A program made the position numbers and the translations under genes. Of a DNA stretch of 64,000 nucleotides, positions 10,743-20,905 are shown one piece after another. The notes under the pieces were generated by a model, which was not told the DNA's origin, did no database searches, and worked only from the letters and a program-made list of their open reading frames with translations. Position 1 is the first letter of the stretch; every line of letters starts with the position of its first letter. Origin of the DNA: Daphnia pulex (lineage: Eukaryota > Arthropoda > Branchiopoda > Diplostraca > Daphniidae); assembly GCF_021134715.1 (NCBI RefSeq), contig NC_060022.1, positions 7,073,001-7,137,000 on the forward strand. The letters run 5' to 3'.

Positions 10743-12180
10743 TTTTATGACCTGAAAACAAGTCGTCAAAGGACAGACACGTCTTAAATTACCCTTTACA
10801 TTTACATCACTCCTACCCATTTTAGTATTACATAATTATTCACTGCATTAATTGCCATCATGTGAGAAATATAAGTTGTCTGACCACCTTAAGCCCTGTT
10901 TTACCCTTAGTCACGGTCATACTACTTCAATACGATTCCCCGTGGATATTTTCGACAATAAGAGAAGGATGGAGGGGGGGATACGGACCAGAGGTATTAG
11001 GGAGGTATTAGAGGGCAACATAACGGGAAATGGCGGGGATCATCCCCCGTGTCTACATTTGAATTCTTTTTCACAAATTCGCTTCTGACCCGGCAGGAAA
11101 ATTGGGCTTTACGTCACAATATATAAGAAAACTTTCGATATCAACCACCGGCGAACAATCGGTTATAATTGTGATCGTGTGGGGTTCAAAGGCAAGACGT
11201 GAATAATTAACGTGAATTAATTAACAAGAGTTTGTCTGCCTAAAATGTCGAATTTTCTAAAAAAATTCTTACAAGGTAATCGAAGGGAGAATCAAACAAG
11301 ACGAACTTCTAAACTGAAATCAAGGGAACTTTTACGTTCTACACTTAAACGAACAATGCGCGGTACGAATACTTCATTTACAAATGGTGTATAGTTACAT
11401 CATCCGCCCCTTTCCATTTCTGAGCAATCTTCTAAATCATCCTTGTCTCGTTTCTTAAAACCCGACTGAGATTATGTTATGCATTAATCCGCTCTGCACA
11501 GAATTAACAACGGGTAATAATTACGAATTTCGAGACTTACTGTGTAGCGAGTCTCGGTTTACTGAAAATGGGCGCGTAAAGTTACAGGTGCTGTCTAGGT
11601 AGGCGCACTTGATTCCCGGGTTTTGGCACGAAAAAATGTCACGAACTGATCGCATATAATCGGAACTTGAGAGCGGACTAAACACAGTTTATTTTCTGAA
11701 CCGAACAGTTAGGACAACATAGAGCTGGACTGCAAATTGCTGTCCGCGTCAAACTCAATTATTTCTGATTTCTTTTTGGCCAAACTTCTTTTAACATATT
11801 TGCTAAGATGAATTCCATTTTCCTCGTCAGAAATTTTCTTTCTCTTTCCCATGATTAATTCCTTCACTTTTCGTTTATACCTAAATTTTTTTTTATTTTG
11901 AAAAAGTGAAAATGTCTAATTATTTTAATTTATTAGACAGTTTGTAACAATGAGACCTGTGCTAAAAATTAATAATATGATCTATTTTTAGACGTCAGAC
12001 GTCAAATCCTGAAACATTGCAATGTTCCGTATTGGCAACATTGCTTTTGTGACATATTTCACGCCAACGCCAATGCAAATGGCCGTCAGGCGATCATTTA
12101 GTTTGAGATCTGATGGACAAGTGATGGTAGCCATTTAGTTGTGAATATTGCTTGTTAACTTTTGTATTATTCGTTTTTCA
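10743..12180. other. Stretch without a recognised gene; two small ORFs only
   Basis: Mostly AT-rich sequence between the BEL/Pao remains and the BEN-like gene. Two short reading frames might be real. One is 11245-11394 (+, 49 residues, basic, MSNFLKKFLQ start) about 120 bp after a TATATAAG box near 11120. The other is 11709-11852 (-, 47 residues, lysine-rich MGKRKKISDEENG start). Neither matches a family I know. The BEL/Pao 5' LTR may lie in the first part. Confidence 0.3.
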
Positions 12181-12289
12181 AACCACATTGAGGACAGTAC
12201 GTATGTAAGTTTTGTAATATTCTTATGTGTTTTCTGGAATGGCAAGGAATTTTTCAGAACCTTAATGAAGTGATATTTTTAGAGACAGA

Positions 12290-13799
12290 ATGGCACCAAA
12301 TGAGGCGCAAGAAACCTGTTATATCCTTCTCAAATTTGCAAACGGAGAATTGGGAATGGGAACTCTAGATTTCATTAAGAAGCCATTCTACATGTTGGTT
12401 TATTCTCAAAGGGGACCCAAGTTCAAGATCTTATACGGGATGAAACTTAAATTGCTGTTGTGAAGCTTGATTTTCTTAAATAACTTTTTAAATTTAATAA
12501 TCAGAGGTGTGCGTTGACAATTTCAAGGTGGCCAAAAGATCAACAGTGTTCTTTCCAGATTCCTGTTGTAGATACGTCAAGTTTCAGAAAGTGGCCTTTG
12601 AAAGCTGCCATTCTTCTGGCATGTTCTGGTACGTAGTATATTGTTTTGGTTAATTTAAGAATGTCTTAGATTTCATTGAATACTTTTGTATATTTTTAGA
12701 TAAGAAACTAGATATCATAATGAGAAGAAATGATATGGCTGCACAGAAATCAATCTTGAATTCTCAAGAGTTACGAGAAGCAATGACAGTGTCTGAAGAT
12801 GAAAATGATAAGGAAGATGATAATAAAGATGACAGCAGTGAAGATGAAAATAGAAATGATAGGCCTACTGACTCGAATAATGCAATCCCGAAAGAGTCAC
12901 CACTGCCATCACCTAAGTCAGAAGAAAGAAGTCATCACCAAAGAAGAAATGCAGAGAATGGAAGAGGAACTGGCTGCAGCGAAATTTAATATGCTAGATA
13001 ATCCATCTATTCTTTCCCATAGTAAGTAAACTCATTGATATTTACTAAATCCCAAGACTTTTCTATTTTTATTTTATGTGTTTTTTAGTCTTGAAGGAAG
13101 GTTTGTAGTTGCTGCAATCAATTAATTTCTATTGCTGGTCATCTCCTCTTCAATACAGGACCAGGAATACAGCTTTTATAGCTAGTGATCTTAAGAAATT
13201 ACATTTAAAATTGTTAAATGTTCTCTTGTCTTTCAATAATCATTGTTTTGGTTTTACTAAATTAGGTAAAACTTAGCCGAACGTATGCTATTCTCATTAA
13301 TCCAAATGCCCTGAAAAACGCTTCAGTTACGGGAAGGGAGGCAAGAAAACAACGTACTTGAATGCGATGATAAATGTTATAATGGAGGACCTTTGGGAAA
13401 GAAAATTCATGTCCCAGCATTCTCTTAGTGAAAATAAAGCAAAAAATGACAAGTCTGACACACCAGCGAAGCCTGCCCTACCCCCTGATTCCGTTCAGAC
13501 AATCATAGGTATTCCTTTTATACTTTATGGAAAAAAAACAATGCATAACAATTTACCCTTCCACAGTTTTTTTAGATTATGTCACCGAATTTTGGAGAAA
13601 GATACACATCACCCTGGAAGCAAAGCGCATTAGGAGTGCTATCAGTACCAAACTCTCGACCGAAAACTTGGCGTTCAAGAAAAGATCATCGATTGTTGCA
13701 TCAGCTACTGCCAGAAATAATTCAACCGTTGATGATAATGGACAACCTGGTGCTGCTGTCGGTGCTGATGAAAACGAAGATGACGAAATAACAACTTAA
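12290..13799 (+). pseudogene. Decayed gene for a BEN-like domain protein (copy 1)
   Basis: Exon pieces parallel the intact copy at 18185-20345. The start MAPNEAQETCYILLKFANGE matches that copy's opening block (Y-[IV]-L-[LV]-x-F, then G-ELG-G). Then come KKLDIIMRRNDMAAQKS, an acidic low-complexity stretch, KKEVITKEEMQRMEEELAAA (coiled coil), ILINPNALKNA, and YLNAMINVIMEDLWERKFMS with SENKAKND, which resembles a BEN domain, then FLDYVTEFWRKIHITLEAKR. Splice signals (for example GT at about 12629, AG at 12699) sit where copy 2 has introns, and a 5'-UTR intron is likely near 12205-12283. Frame breaks near 12420, 12925 and 13335 make it a pseudogene as read. Its end continues at 26231 beyond the LINE. 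Whether it was a host gene or an old transposon copy cannot be decided here. Confidence 0.6.
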
Positions 13800-13803
13800 T
13801 TAT

Positions 13804-13821
13804 TCAAATAACTCTTACATG
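13804..13821. repeat. 18-bp target-site duplication, left copy (LINE 3' side)
   Basis: TCAAATAACTCTTACATG is identical to 26213-26230 and brackets the LINE. It lies just after the stop codon of the BEN-like gene copy 1. Confidence 0.85.
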
Positions 13822-14660
13822 ATGATGATGAGAGATAGGTGCGTCTGCCATGATCCGGGGATGCCGGGTTCTGCAGACATCTGGTCTTCAAGTTGAAGAC
13901 CCTCAGCTCCGGCTGGGAATTCGTTTCTTTTTGTTTGTCTGGAGTGTGATTGTTTTTTTTTGTTTTTTTTGAAGAATGATTGGGGGAAGGCGGAAATTTG
14001 GTTTTGCTTTTTTGATTTTTCTTTTTAGGGAACTGGAAAGATGGCAACGTTTGACGGATAGGAGAGGGTTAGAGAATTGGCGCCGATAGTCGTTGTTCAG
14101 TCGCGTGTACGCCTTGGTGAAGAGAGTTTGCTGTTAATTTTTTCGAGTGTGTTTGTTGTTGTTGGTGCCGGAATTTTGGAAGATTGACTGGACGCTGGAT
14201 TGGGATTTTAGTGAAAAGTGTGCTGTGAACTGTGTGCTGGATATTGTTGTTGGGGCTAGTGATGCGGCAAAGTGGAGTGGGAGAAGTGTTTGGTGGAGAT
14301 TAGGAGGTTCTTTCTTTTGTTTTAGATCTTGATGTTTGTGCTGAGTTATTTCTGTGGATGTTGTTTACTGGACTCATTTTTCTAGTTTTTGTGAAAGGCA
14401 GTTTTTTGTTTTTAAGATTTTAATTTTTTCTTTTCTTTTCTTTATGCAGGGACCTACAGAAGAAAAGCCATCCATCAAGTGGACGGAAAATTCTGATTGC
14501 AGGATTTTTAAATTAAATGGGCATGTTGGTTGCTGAAATCATGTTCCCTAAATGGTAAGTTGCGAGTTAATATTTAAAGTTTTTTTCAGCAGGAAGAGTG
14601 TGGTGGGAGAATTCCACCCCGTCCGATCTGGTTGAATTCACACAACCGAAAAAAAGTGTC
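13822..14660 (-). other. LINE 3' untranslated end
   Basis: No coding on either strand. It carries the terminal ATC-repeat tail and pyrimidine-rich runs, and ends at the inferred left edge of the EnSpm-like insertion. I assign it to the LINE because the target duplication lies outside it. Confidence 0.55.
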
Positions 14661-14689
14661 TGGTCCCCGTTCTTATGCTGAGACCCGTA

Positions 14690-15025
14690 CGAATTGTTTA
14701 GCTGGGTCTCTGAACGACTAGCTAAAAAATAGCTTTACGTACGTAGGTTGGTCATAACTATCTTTCTTTAAGTTACATTACAGCTGAACGGGAGCAGCCT
14801 CGTTTCTACCAGCTAGCTTAAACCTCTTGATACTAGACTGCTTGCGTTCAGCAGTAATTTAACCATGTGTAGGCAGTAACGACCAGCCTATGTACGTTAA
14901 GCTATTTCGAGCTAGTCGTTCGACTTATAAAATTTATCTAATTTGCGCAGCAGTAAGTTTTAGCTAAGGGTAACTAGTAGTGACCAGCCTTTGTGCATAA
15001 AGCTATTTTTAGCTAGTCGTAGGGT
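14690..15025. repeat. Left subterminal AGCT-rich repeats of the EnSpm-like element
   Basis: By eye count AGCT occurs 11 times in about 335 bp, against one expected by chance. A ~39-bp unit beginning GACCAGCCT and ending AGCTAGTCGT is present at 14881-14919 and 14982-15020. Confidence 0.65.
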
Positions 15026-15240
15026 ACCGAATAAAATTTTCAGTCAGAGCCCTCTGTTTGAATAAACATACATTTTTATATATAGAAAATTTGGCCATAA
15101 TTGATGGCCACCTTTCTTACAACGTGTCAACGTTGGAGGCTGATTAAAGCAAAATTTTTGAGTGGAATAAACACTGGCTGCTGCTGTTCATTTTACTTTA
15201 TTTCGGTTGTCATTTTCGTTGGAAAAATCCAAGTGTCCAA

Positions 15241-17731
15241 ATGCCACCTAAAGAGAAAGAACCTTCTCGATACTTAAAACGAAAATGGGGAGTTGAAGAA
15301 GCATATTTGGATCTGCAGCTACATATGAAGGAACAAATAGAATTGTCTATCAGTGACGGCATTGGCATTGGCTGATGACGAGTTATTTGGAAACAACACT
15401 TACGAAAGGTGATATGGATGATTACATTTTTATGGTAAAATGTGTTATTAGTTTATTATTTTTCGATATCTCACATTCTAATACCATAAAATTGAATGTT
15501 ATAGGAAGGCCTGAAAGACTGTGATCGTGGCAATTACCTTGCTTTAGTTTGCTTGGAATATAAACTGAAACATAGACTATCTAATGCTGCGTTCAAGGAT
15601 CATCTGAGAATTCTGAAATTGTTTACTGGATCAACTGTCAAAGAAATGACAAGTGCAGCCAAGTGTGCAGAAAAATATGAGAAGGTTATACAACCAACTA
15701 AGAAGATCTTTGTATGCAATGAAAAAAACTGCGATACTGTACTGAAAACTGGTGCCGATGGTGTACCTTTAGCTTCACAGCCATGTGGCCATCGCTTTAG
15801 CAAGGAAACAAAAAATTACTATTTTTTAGTGCTATCTATCGAGCAACAAATTCAGTATTTGTTGGAGAGTGGCGCAGCTCAATGGTTTGTAATAAGCAGA
15901 ACAACTGTGACGGTAAAACAAGAGGAGATATTCAAACTGGAGACTTGTATCGAGACAAAGTTAGAATCACTGATGAGCCAGTTACATCACTCTGCAACTT
16001 AACACAGACGGAGCTGAGTGTCACAAAAAAAGCAAATTTACTTTTTGGGCATTTATGGGAGTACCTAACGAACTCCCTTACTGGTTAAGAAGATCAAATA
16101 TTCTCTTATTCGCCTTATGGTACGGTAACAAAAAGCCCCCAAGTGGACCTTTCCTTGAAGCCTCAATATCGGAACTCCAGCAGCTTGGGACCAAAGGAGT
16201 GCAGTTCAATCAACGAACTTATTTGGTGAAGCCATTAATTCTCACAACAGATTCCATGGCACGCAGTGTTTTTCTAAATGGTTCCACTTTCCGAGGAGAG
16301 TGTGGATGCGATTTTTGTCTTCATCCTGGTAAGAATTCAGTCATATGTGCGTGATTGAAATCTTCTAAAATTGTTTCATTATTTTCCTTTGCAGGAGAGA
16401 TGGTTAAAATTGGCCGTGGAAGTACAAGTGTGTACCCCGAACCGACCTCAAATCCTACTTTTGCACCGAGAACTATTGAACAGCACGAACGTGATCTGAT
16501 GGTATTTCAATGTAATACTGTTATTTACAAGATGTACATTCCTATATCGAATTTGTATTTTCATACAGACTGTTCTGGGTAACGGGAAACGCCTCAACGG
16601 AATTAAAGGCCCTTCTCCATTTTTGGCTCTTTTTGATTTTGATTACGTCGAGGCGCAAGTACCGGATTATCTGCATTGTGTCTGCCAAGGAGGAATTAAG
16701 TTTCTGGTGGACTTATGGACATTGACCAAATATTTTAAACAACCTTGGTACTTGAATGAAAAAAAAAAAAATTTTAGATGCTCGTCTGAAGCAAATGAAG
16801 CCACCTTATGAGATAACACGGACGTCCAGCCCATTGTCTGATATAGGTCAGTGGAAAGCATCCAACTTCAGAGCTTTTGCTTTGTACTACTTCACAGCGC
16901 TTGAAGACCTCCTGCCGAAGGTGTATTTCGATCACTTTCTGTGCCTCATATATGGAATTCAAGTCTTGTTACAAGAGGAGGTATGTAACAGTTAACCTCG
17001 TTCAAGAAATGGATTTCCTTTTTCAACACTTCGTTCGTGAAGCTGAAGTTTTATATGGACATCAAAACATGCGTTTCAATTTCCACTTGATAACGCATTT
17101 AGCTCGTGCTACGCTAAATTGGGGATGCATTTGGAGCTGGTCGACCTTCATTCCAGAGTGGTTCAATGGCGTTTTGGTGTCATCGACTAATGGGACACAG
17201 TGCGTTCCAGAGCAAATGGTGAAAAATCTTCTCATGAAAAAAGCTTTACGTTCGGATGCAATTACTCTAATGTTAAAGTACAACTTGCCGCAAAACGTAT
17301 CAGTACTGCTTAAAGACTTTCTCAACATTTCTCACCATGATTTACTCAGTTCATTAGATATTGACTCGTCCGTCTTTAATTTGAAAGTTCTTGGAGTTCC
17401 GAAGAAAAAATTAGGCAGCAAAGAATGCCAATCCGCGATTCAAAATTATTTTTCTTCCGTACGTGAGCTGGCGCCTTTAAACATCAAAAGCTATTACTCT
17501 TACAAAAGACTTCTTTTTGGAAAGAAAGCAATATTCACAACTACGAGTTACACTCGTTCACCAAAACGGATTAACTATTGCGCTTACATGAAAAATGATG
17601 TGTTCTTTATCATCGAAGAAATTGTTTCCTTCAATTTGGTGCTCATGATGCTACGGGGGACGTTTTCTTACTCGGTCGAATCATGGGGTCCATCTCTAAA
17701 GAAAAGTATTCTCCAGCTCCAAAATGTTTAG
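15241..17731 (+). pseudogene. EnSpm/CACTA-type transposase (frame-broken)
   Basis: ATG at 15241 opens a lysine-rich start. From about 15505 a zinc-ribbon-like segment follows (VCNEKNCDTVL ... CGHRF). Then FTFWAFMGVPNELPYWLRRS, LLFALWYGNKKPPSGPF, LILTTDSMAR and FRGECGCDFCLHPG (the CxxCxHPG block), VPDYLHCVCQGGIKFLVDLW, KPPYEITR, and TLNWGCIWSWSTFIPEWFNG with GTQCVPEQ: in this order these are the landmarks of animal EnSpm transposases. Two good introns are at about 16330-16394 and 16501-16569. Frames change near 15350, 15880, 15997, in the 13-A run near 16765 and near 16985, so it is inactive as read; the A-run break may be an assembly indel. The product would cut and join the element's ends in the nucleus. 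Confidence 0.75.
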
Positions 17732-18184
17732 AATCCCTATATTTTTTAATTTACCTGGACAGTCTACAAAATGCGTTGGCTTGTCATCGACTCTTGTTGC
17801 ATTCAGTGCAAGTGATATCATGAAAAAAGCTGTAATTGGATTTCGTAATTTGCCTTACTGAAACTTACGTTGTAACTGCCCTACCCAATTCAGTTGAAAC
17901 AGATTGAATACAGTAAATTTAAAATCTCCAAATGAAAATTCTCATTGTTTTCTTTTAATTTGCAATTTTTTACGGTAATTTCATTTTTACTCCATTTATT
18001 GCTGGTATTTAAAAAATAATCAAAAACACAATCTTGCAACGCTTTCAATTTTTGGCGCTCAGGTATTTCCAGCTGCCATTATTCTAGTTCACTTTCGTCT
18101 CCATGATGCGTTTTCTTTTTCGACGTGTGAAGTAGTTTATAGTTTTTATTTATCAGGAATCGTTTTCCTAACAATATTGGAAAA

Positions 18185-20345
18185 ATGGGAAACCCCACAA
18201 TTTACGTTCTCGTTTCCTTTAAAAAAGGTAAAACAGAGCTAGGTATTGGGCCTATGGATTCCAAAGCCTTTCCCAAAACATTCGTGTCGCTTCCAAACCT
18301 TGAAGACAAGATTCGCATGCTCAAAGAGTTCATTTCTGGGAAGACTGATGTTGCTTTACAGTAATGGTTTTGTATTTAAACTAAATGTCGTAAAGTTGTA
18401 TTAAAGAATGTTTGTTTAGGTTCCCCAAGCACAGTGCTTCAGGTGAAGACCCATCGATCCAATTGGAACTTAGAGCTGGGCATGTTATTACATTCTCAGG
18501 TGATTGTATTGTTGAACTTGATTTTATATCGCATGCTCTTTCTAACCAATGTTTTTTCATTGTAACAGAAGACATGGAGGTGTTAGAATTAACTCGTGAT
18601 GCAATGATAAAATCTAAATCAAAATCTGCACGCTCCACCAAAATCTTGCACTCAACTCCAAAATCCCAAGTGGCCCCCAAACCTGTTGCTTCTGTTTCCT
18701 ATGCCAAGAAGTCTTTGCCTCCAACAGTTGGGAATACTTCAAATTCAGGTTTCTTTTAATATTTCTTTTTTCGCAAAGTGTTTGCTATACTTACTCTTTT
18801 ATTCATAGAACCCATAGATAACAACAAGAGAAAAACAACGAAAACAAATCCATCAAGAAGCAAAGATCAAGCAATCAAACCAACAGCTGATGAAGTCAGT
18901 GATTTGGGTGTTTGTGCTCTACCATCATCTGAAAGCGAAGAATCAGACTCTGGTAATGAAGAAGAAGATTGGCTGGCTCCATCTCCTCCTCCTCGTACCC
19001 GCAACAAAATCCCCCTGACTGATGTAGTAATTATTAAATCTGTGTTTATAATCACTGGCATGAGTAAAGATTTGTTTATATGTACAGGATCGCTGTATTG
19101 GTGGCAGTGCCTCAAGTAATGGTGCCGTTCACTCGGTCGTTCATCGCAATGAAGTTATTCTGACTCCTCCAGTATCTCGGTGTAACACGCCATCATCTTT
19201 CCGAACTCCAAGTAGAGAAGTAAATGCAAAACGCGTGGTTTAAAAAAAAACTTATTCATTAATTTCTATTTTTTTAATGAAGGAGTTTTCGAAAGACTTG
19301 CAATCTTTGAATAATGAAGCATCGCATCTGGATGATAGTAATCGCAATGACGAAAACAGTCAGGAGGCTCAGATCATTGGACAGTCAAATTCCCTTCAAG
19401 ACATTGAGGAAGAAAATTCTTTTTTCAAAGAACAGTTGAATCAAAGCTTGATTGATTACGAACATATGAAAGCTGAATACGAAAGGAAACTACATGAAAA
19501 GGACGAACTTATAAAGAGTTTACGTGATGATAACCCATTAGTACTAGCACAAAGTAGGGTTAAGACTGACATCTATTCAAGGTTGTAAATTTTAATTTGA
19601 TTTTATATTTAAAATAGCTCTAAGGGAATCTCTGTTGTTGCTGGACACCGCTCTGGCTAATTTGCCATCAAATAGCCGTCAGTCTGTAGCAGTAAACGCT
19701 GCGAATAGTGCAGCTCCTTTGCGTTCAATGGTGAAACTTCATGAAGATTTCAACGTAATGATTAATCCCAGCGCGCTCAGATTGGCTATGTCGTACGGAA
19801 AATCAGGAACTACAACCAAGTAATTTCAAACGTAATTTAACAAATTTCTCTCAGCCCGTTTTCCCATTTTTTTTTCAGGGAAATGGGAAAGATGGTGGCG
19901 ACTATAATGGAGGCTTTGTGGGATAAGGCATTCATGGCTTCACACTCCCTATCTGGTCGCAAAGCACCAAGCGATATGAACGACCCTATTAAAAAAAATT
20001 GCCAGCAAAGCCGGCTATTCCAGCCGATCCAAGAAATGCAATCATACGTATGACAAACTTAATTAATTCGACATGATTTCATCTCTCATTATTTCCTATC
20101 TATTTACAGAATTCACCATGAAATTTTGGGAGAGCAAGAACAAAATGAGAATTCCGGCTACCACGGTTAACCCTCTAATAAGTCAAAAATTACTCACCGA
20201 GCACAGCTCTGTGAAAAAAGCGTTAAATGACGACGGATCTGCTGTGGATGAACAGAACGAGTATCAAAATAAAATATGTCGCGTACTTATTCCTTTTGCA
20301 GCTTGTAGAAGGAGGGATGGACTCCCTCTACAAGCTGCCATTTAA
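18185..20345 (+). CDS. BEN-like domain protein encoded within the EnSpm-like element (copy 2)
   Basis: I can join nine exons with GT-AG introns in one frame: 18185-18360, 18420-18499, 18569-18748, 18809-19023, 19088-19219, 19283-19553, 19618-19819, 19879-20047 and 20110-20345, about 553 residues. The single fault is an 8-A run near 19990 that is one base off the frame. The N-terminal block YVLVSFKKGKTELGIGPMD is unknown to me. A serine/acid-rich linker and a coiled coil (about 300-390) follow. Then KEMGKMVATIMEALWDKAFM with SHSLSGRK and KPAIPADPRNAII, then FTMKFWESKN: the pattern (elF..e.l..ss.sG, conserved P/L, then helix) resembles a BEN domain, a sequence-specific DNA-binding fold. Copy 1 at 12290 shares intron positions. 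It could bind the AGCT-rich ends, or be a captured host gene. Confidence 0.65.
20298..20338. repeat. Hairpin at the end of the BEN-like gene
   Basis: Arms 20298-20314 and 20322-20338 (17 bases, one mismatch, 7-base loop) read GCAGCTTGTAGAAGGAG and its inverse. They lie in the last codons before the stop at 20343. Confidence 0.7.
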
Positions 20346-20467
20346 TGTGCCTTATTGTTTCCCTCCAACTTAGCAATATGTTTGCTGTTACATTTCTCTA
20401 CAAACTGCCAGTTATGCGCCTTATTGTTTCCCTCGTCAACTTAGCAATATGTTTACTGTTAAACTCC
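20327..20467 (+). repeat. Two-copy tandem repeat (~70 bp)
   Basis: Units 20327-20395 and 20396-20467 share CTACAA-CTGCCA, GCCTTATTGTTTCCCTC and AACTTAGCAATATGTTT. The first overlaps the hairpin arm. Confidence 0.7.
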
Positions 20468-20560
20468 ATTTTTGTCATGCTGTATAACCAAGTCTTTGCA
20501 TTTTAATCTCGTCGTCAAATACAAAGAAATTTGAACTCATTTTTGTATGTGACTAATTCT

Positions 20561-20623
20561 AGGTATGCAATAGGAAGAATATACTAGGTAATTCTAAGTA
20601 TAAAATAGGAAGAATATACTAGC
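20561..20623 (+). repeat. Two-copy short tandem repeat
   Basis: The word AATAGGAAGAATATACTAG occurs twice about 34 bp apart in the 3' part of the EnSpm-like element. Confidence 0.6.
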
Positions 20624-20842
20624 TTAAGGTTTGCTTGTATTTAGTAGGCTAATAAATCATAGTTTTCCTATAGCTGCTAAACGGCCAGCTTTTTTCCCCT
20701 GCTCATGTTAAGTTTAATCTAACCCTGAAATTCCATGCTGTTTTTTTAAATTGTAACCTAGAAGCAGCTAGCTTTACCCCCCTAAATGGATAGCTGTAAT
20801 TAAGCTAAAAATCAGCTTGCCGTTTCGTACGGGGACACTCGT
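20620..20842. repeat. Right subterminal AGCT-rich repeats of the EnSpm-like element
   Basis: AGCT occurs about 8 times in 220 bp, including GCAGCTAGC, and the end holds TTCGTACGGG, inverse of the left CCCGTACGAA. Confidence 0.6.
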
Positions 20843-20905
20843 AAGTGTCATTGAATTTCCTTCCCATTGCGTTGCGTCTTGGGCGTGAGGATTTTTTTTT
20901 TTTTT

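Larger units (their letters stand above)
14661..20842 (+). mobile_element. EnSpm/CACTA-like DNA transposon with transposase and BEN-like protein genes
   Basis: The two ends share an inverted CCCGTACGAA (14684-14693) / TTCGTACGGG (20824-20833), and both end regions are packed with AGCT words, a typical EnSpm subterminal pattern. A 7-bp AAGTGTC occurs just outside both proposed ends (14654-14660 and 20843-20849), though EnSpm duplications are usually 2-4 bp, so the exact ends are uncertain by some 20 bp. Inside are a transposase of the animal EnSpm type (15241-17731) and a second gene encoding a BEN-like protein (18185-20345), both on the plus strand. It lies within the LINE 3' UTR. Confidence 0.7.
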
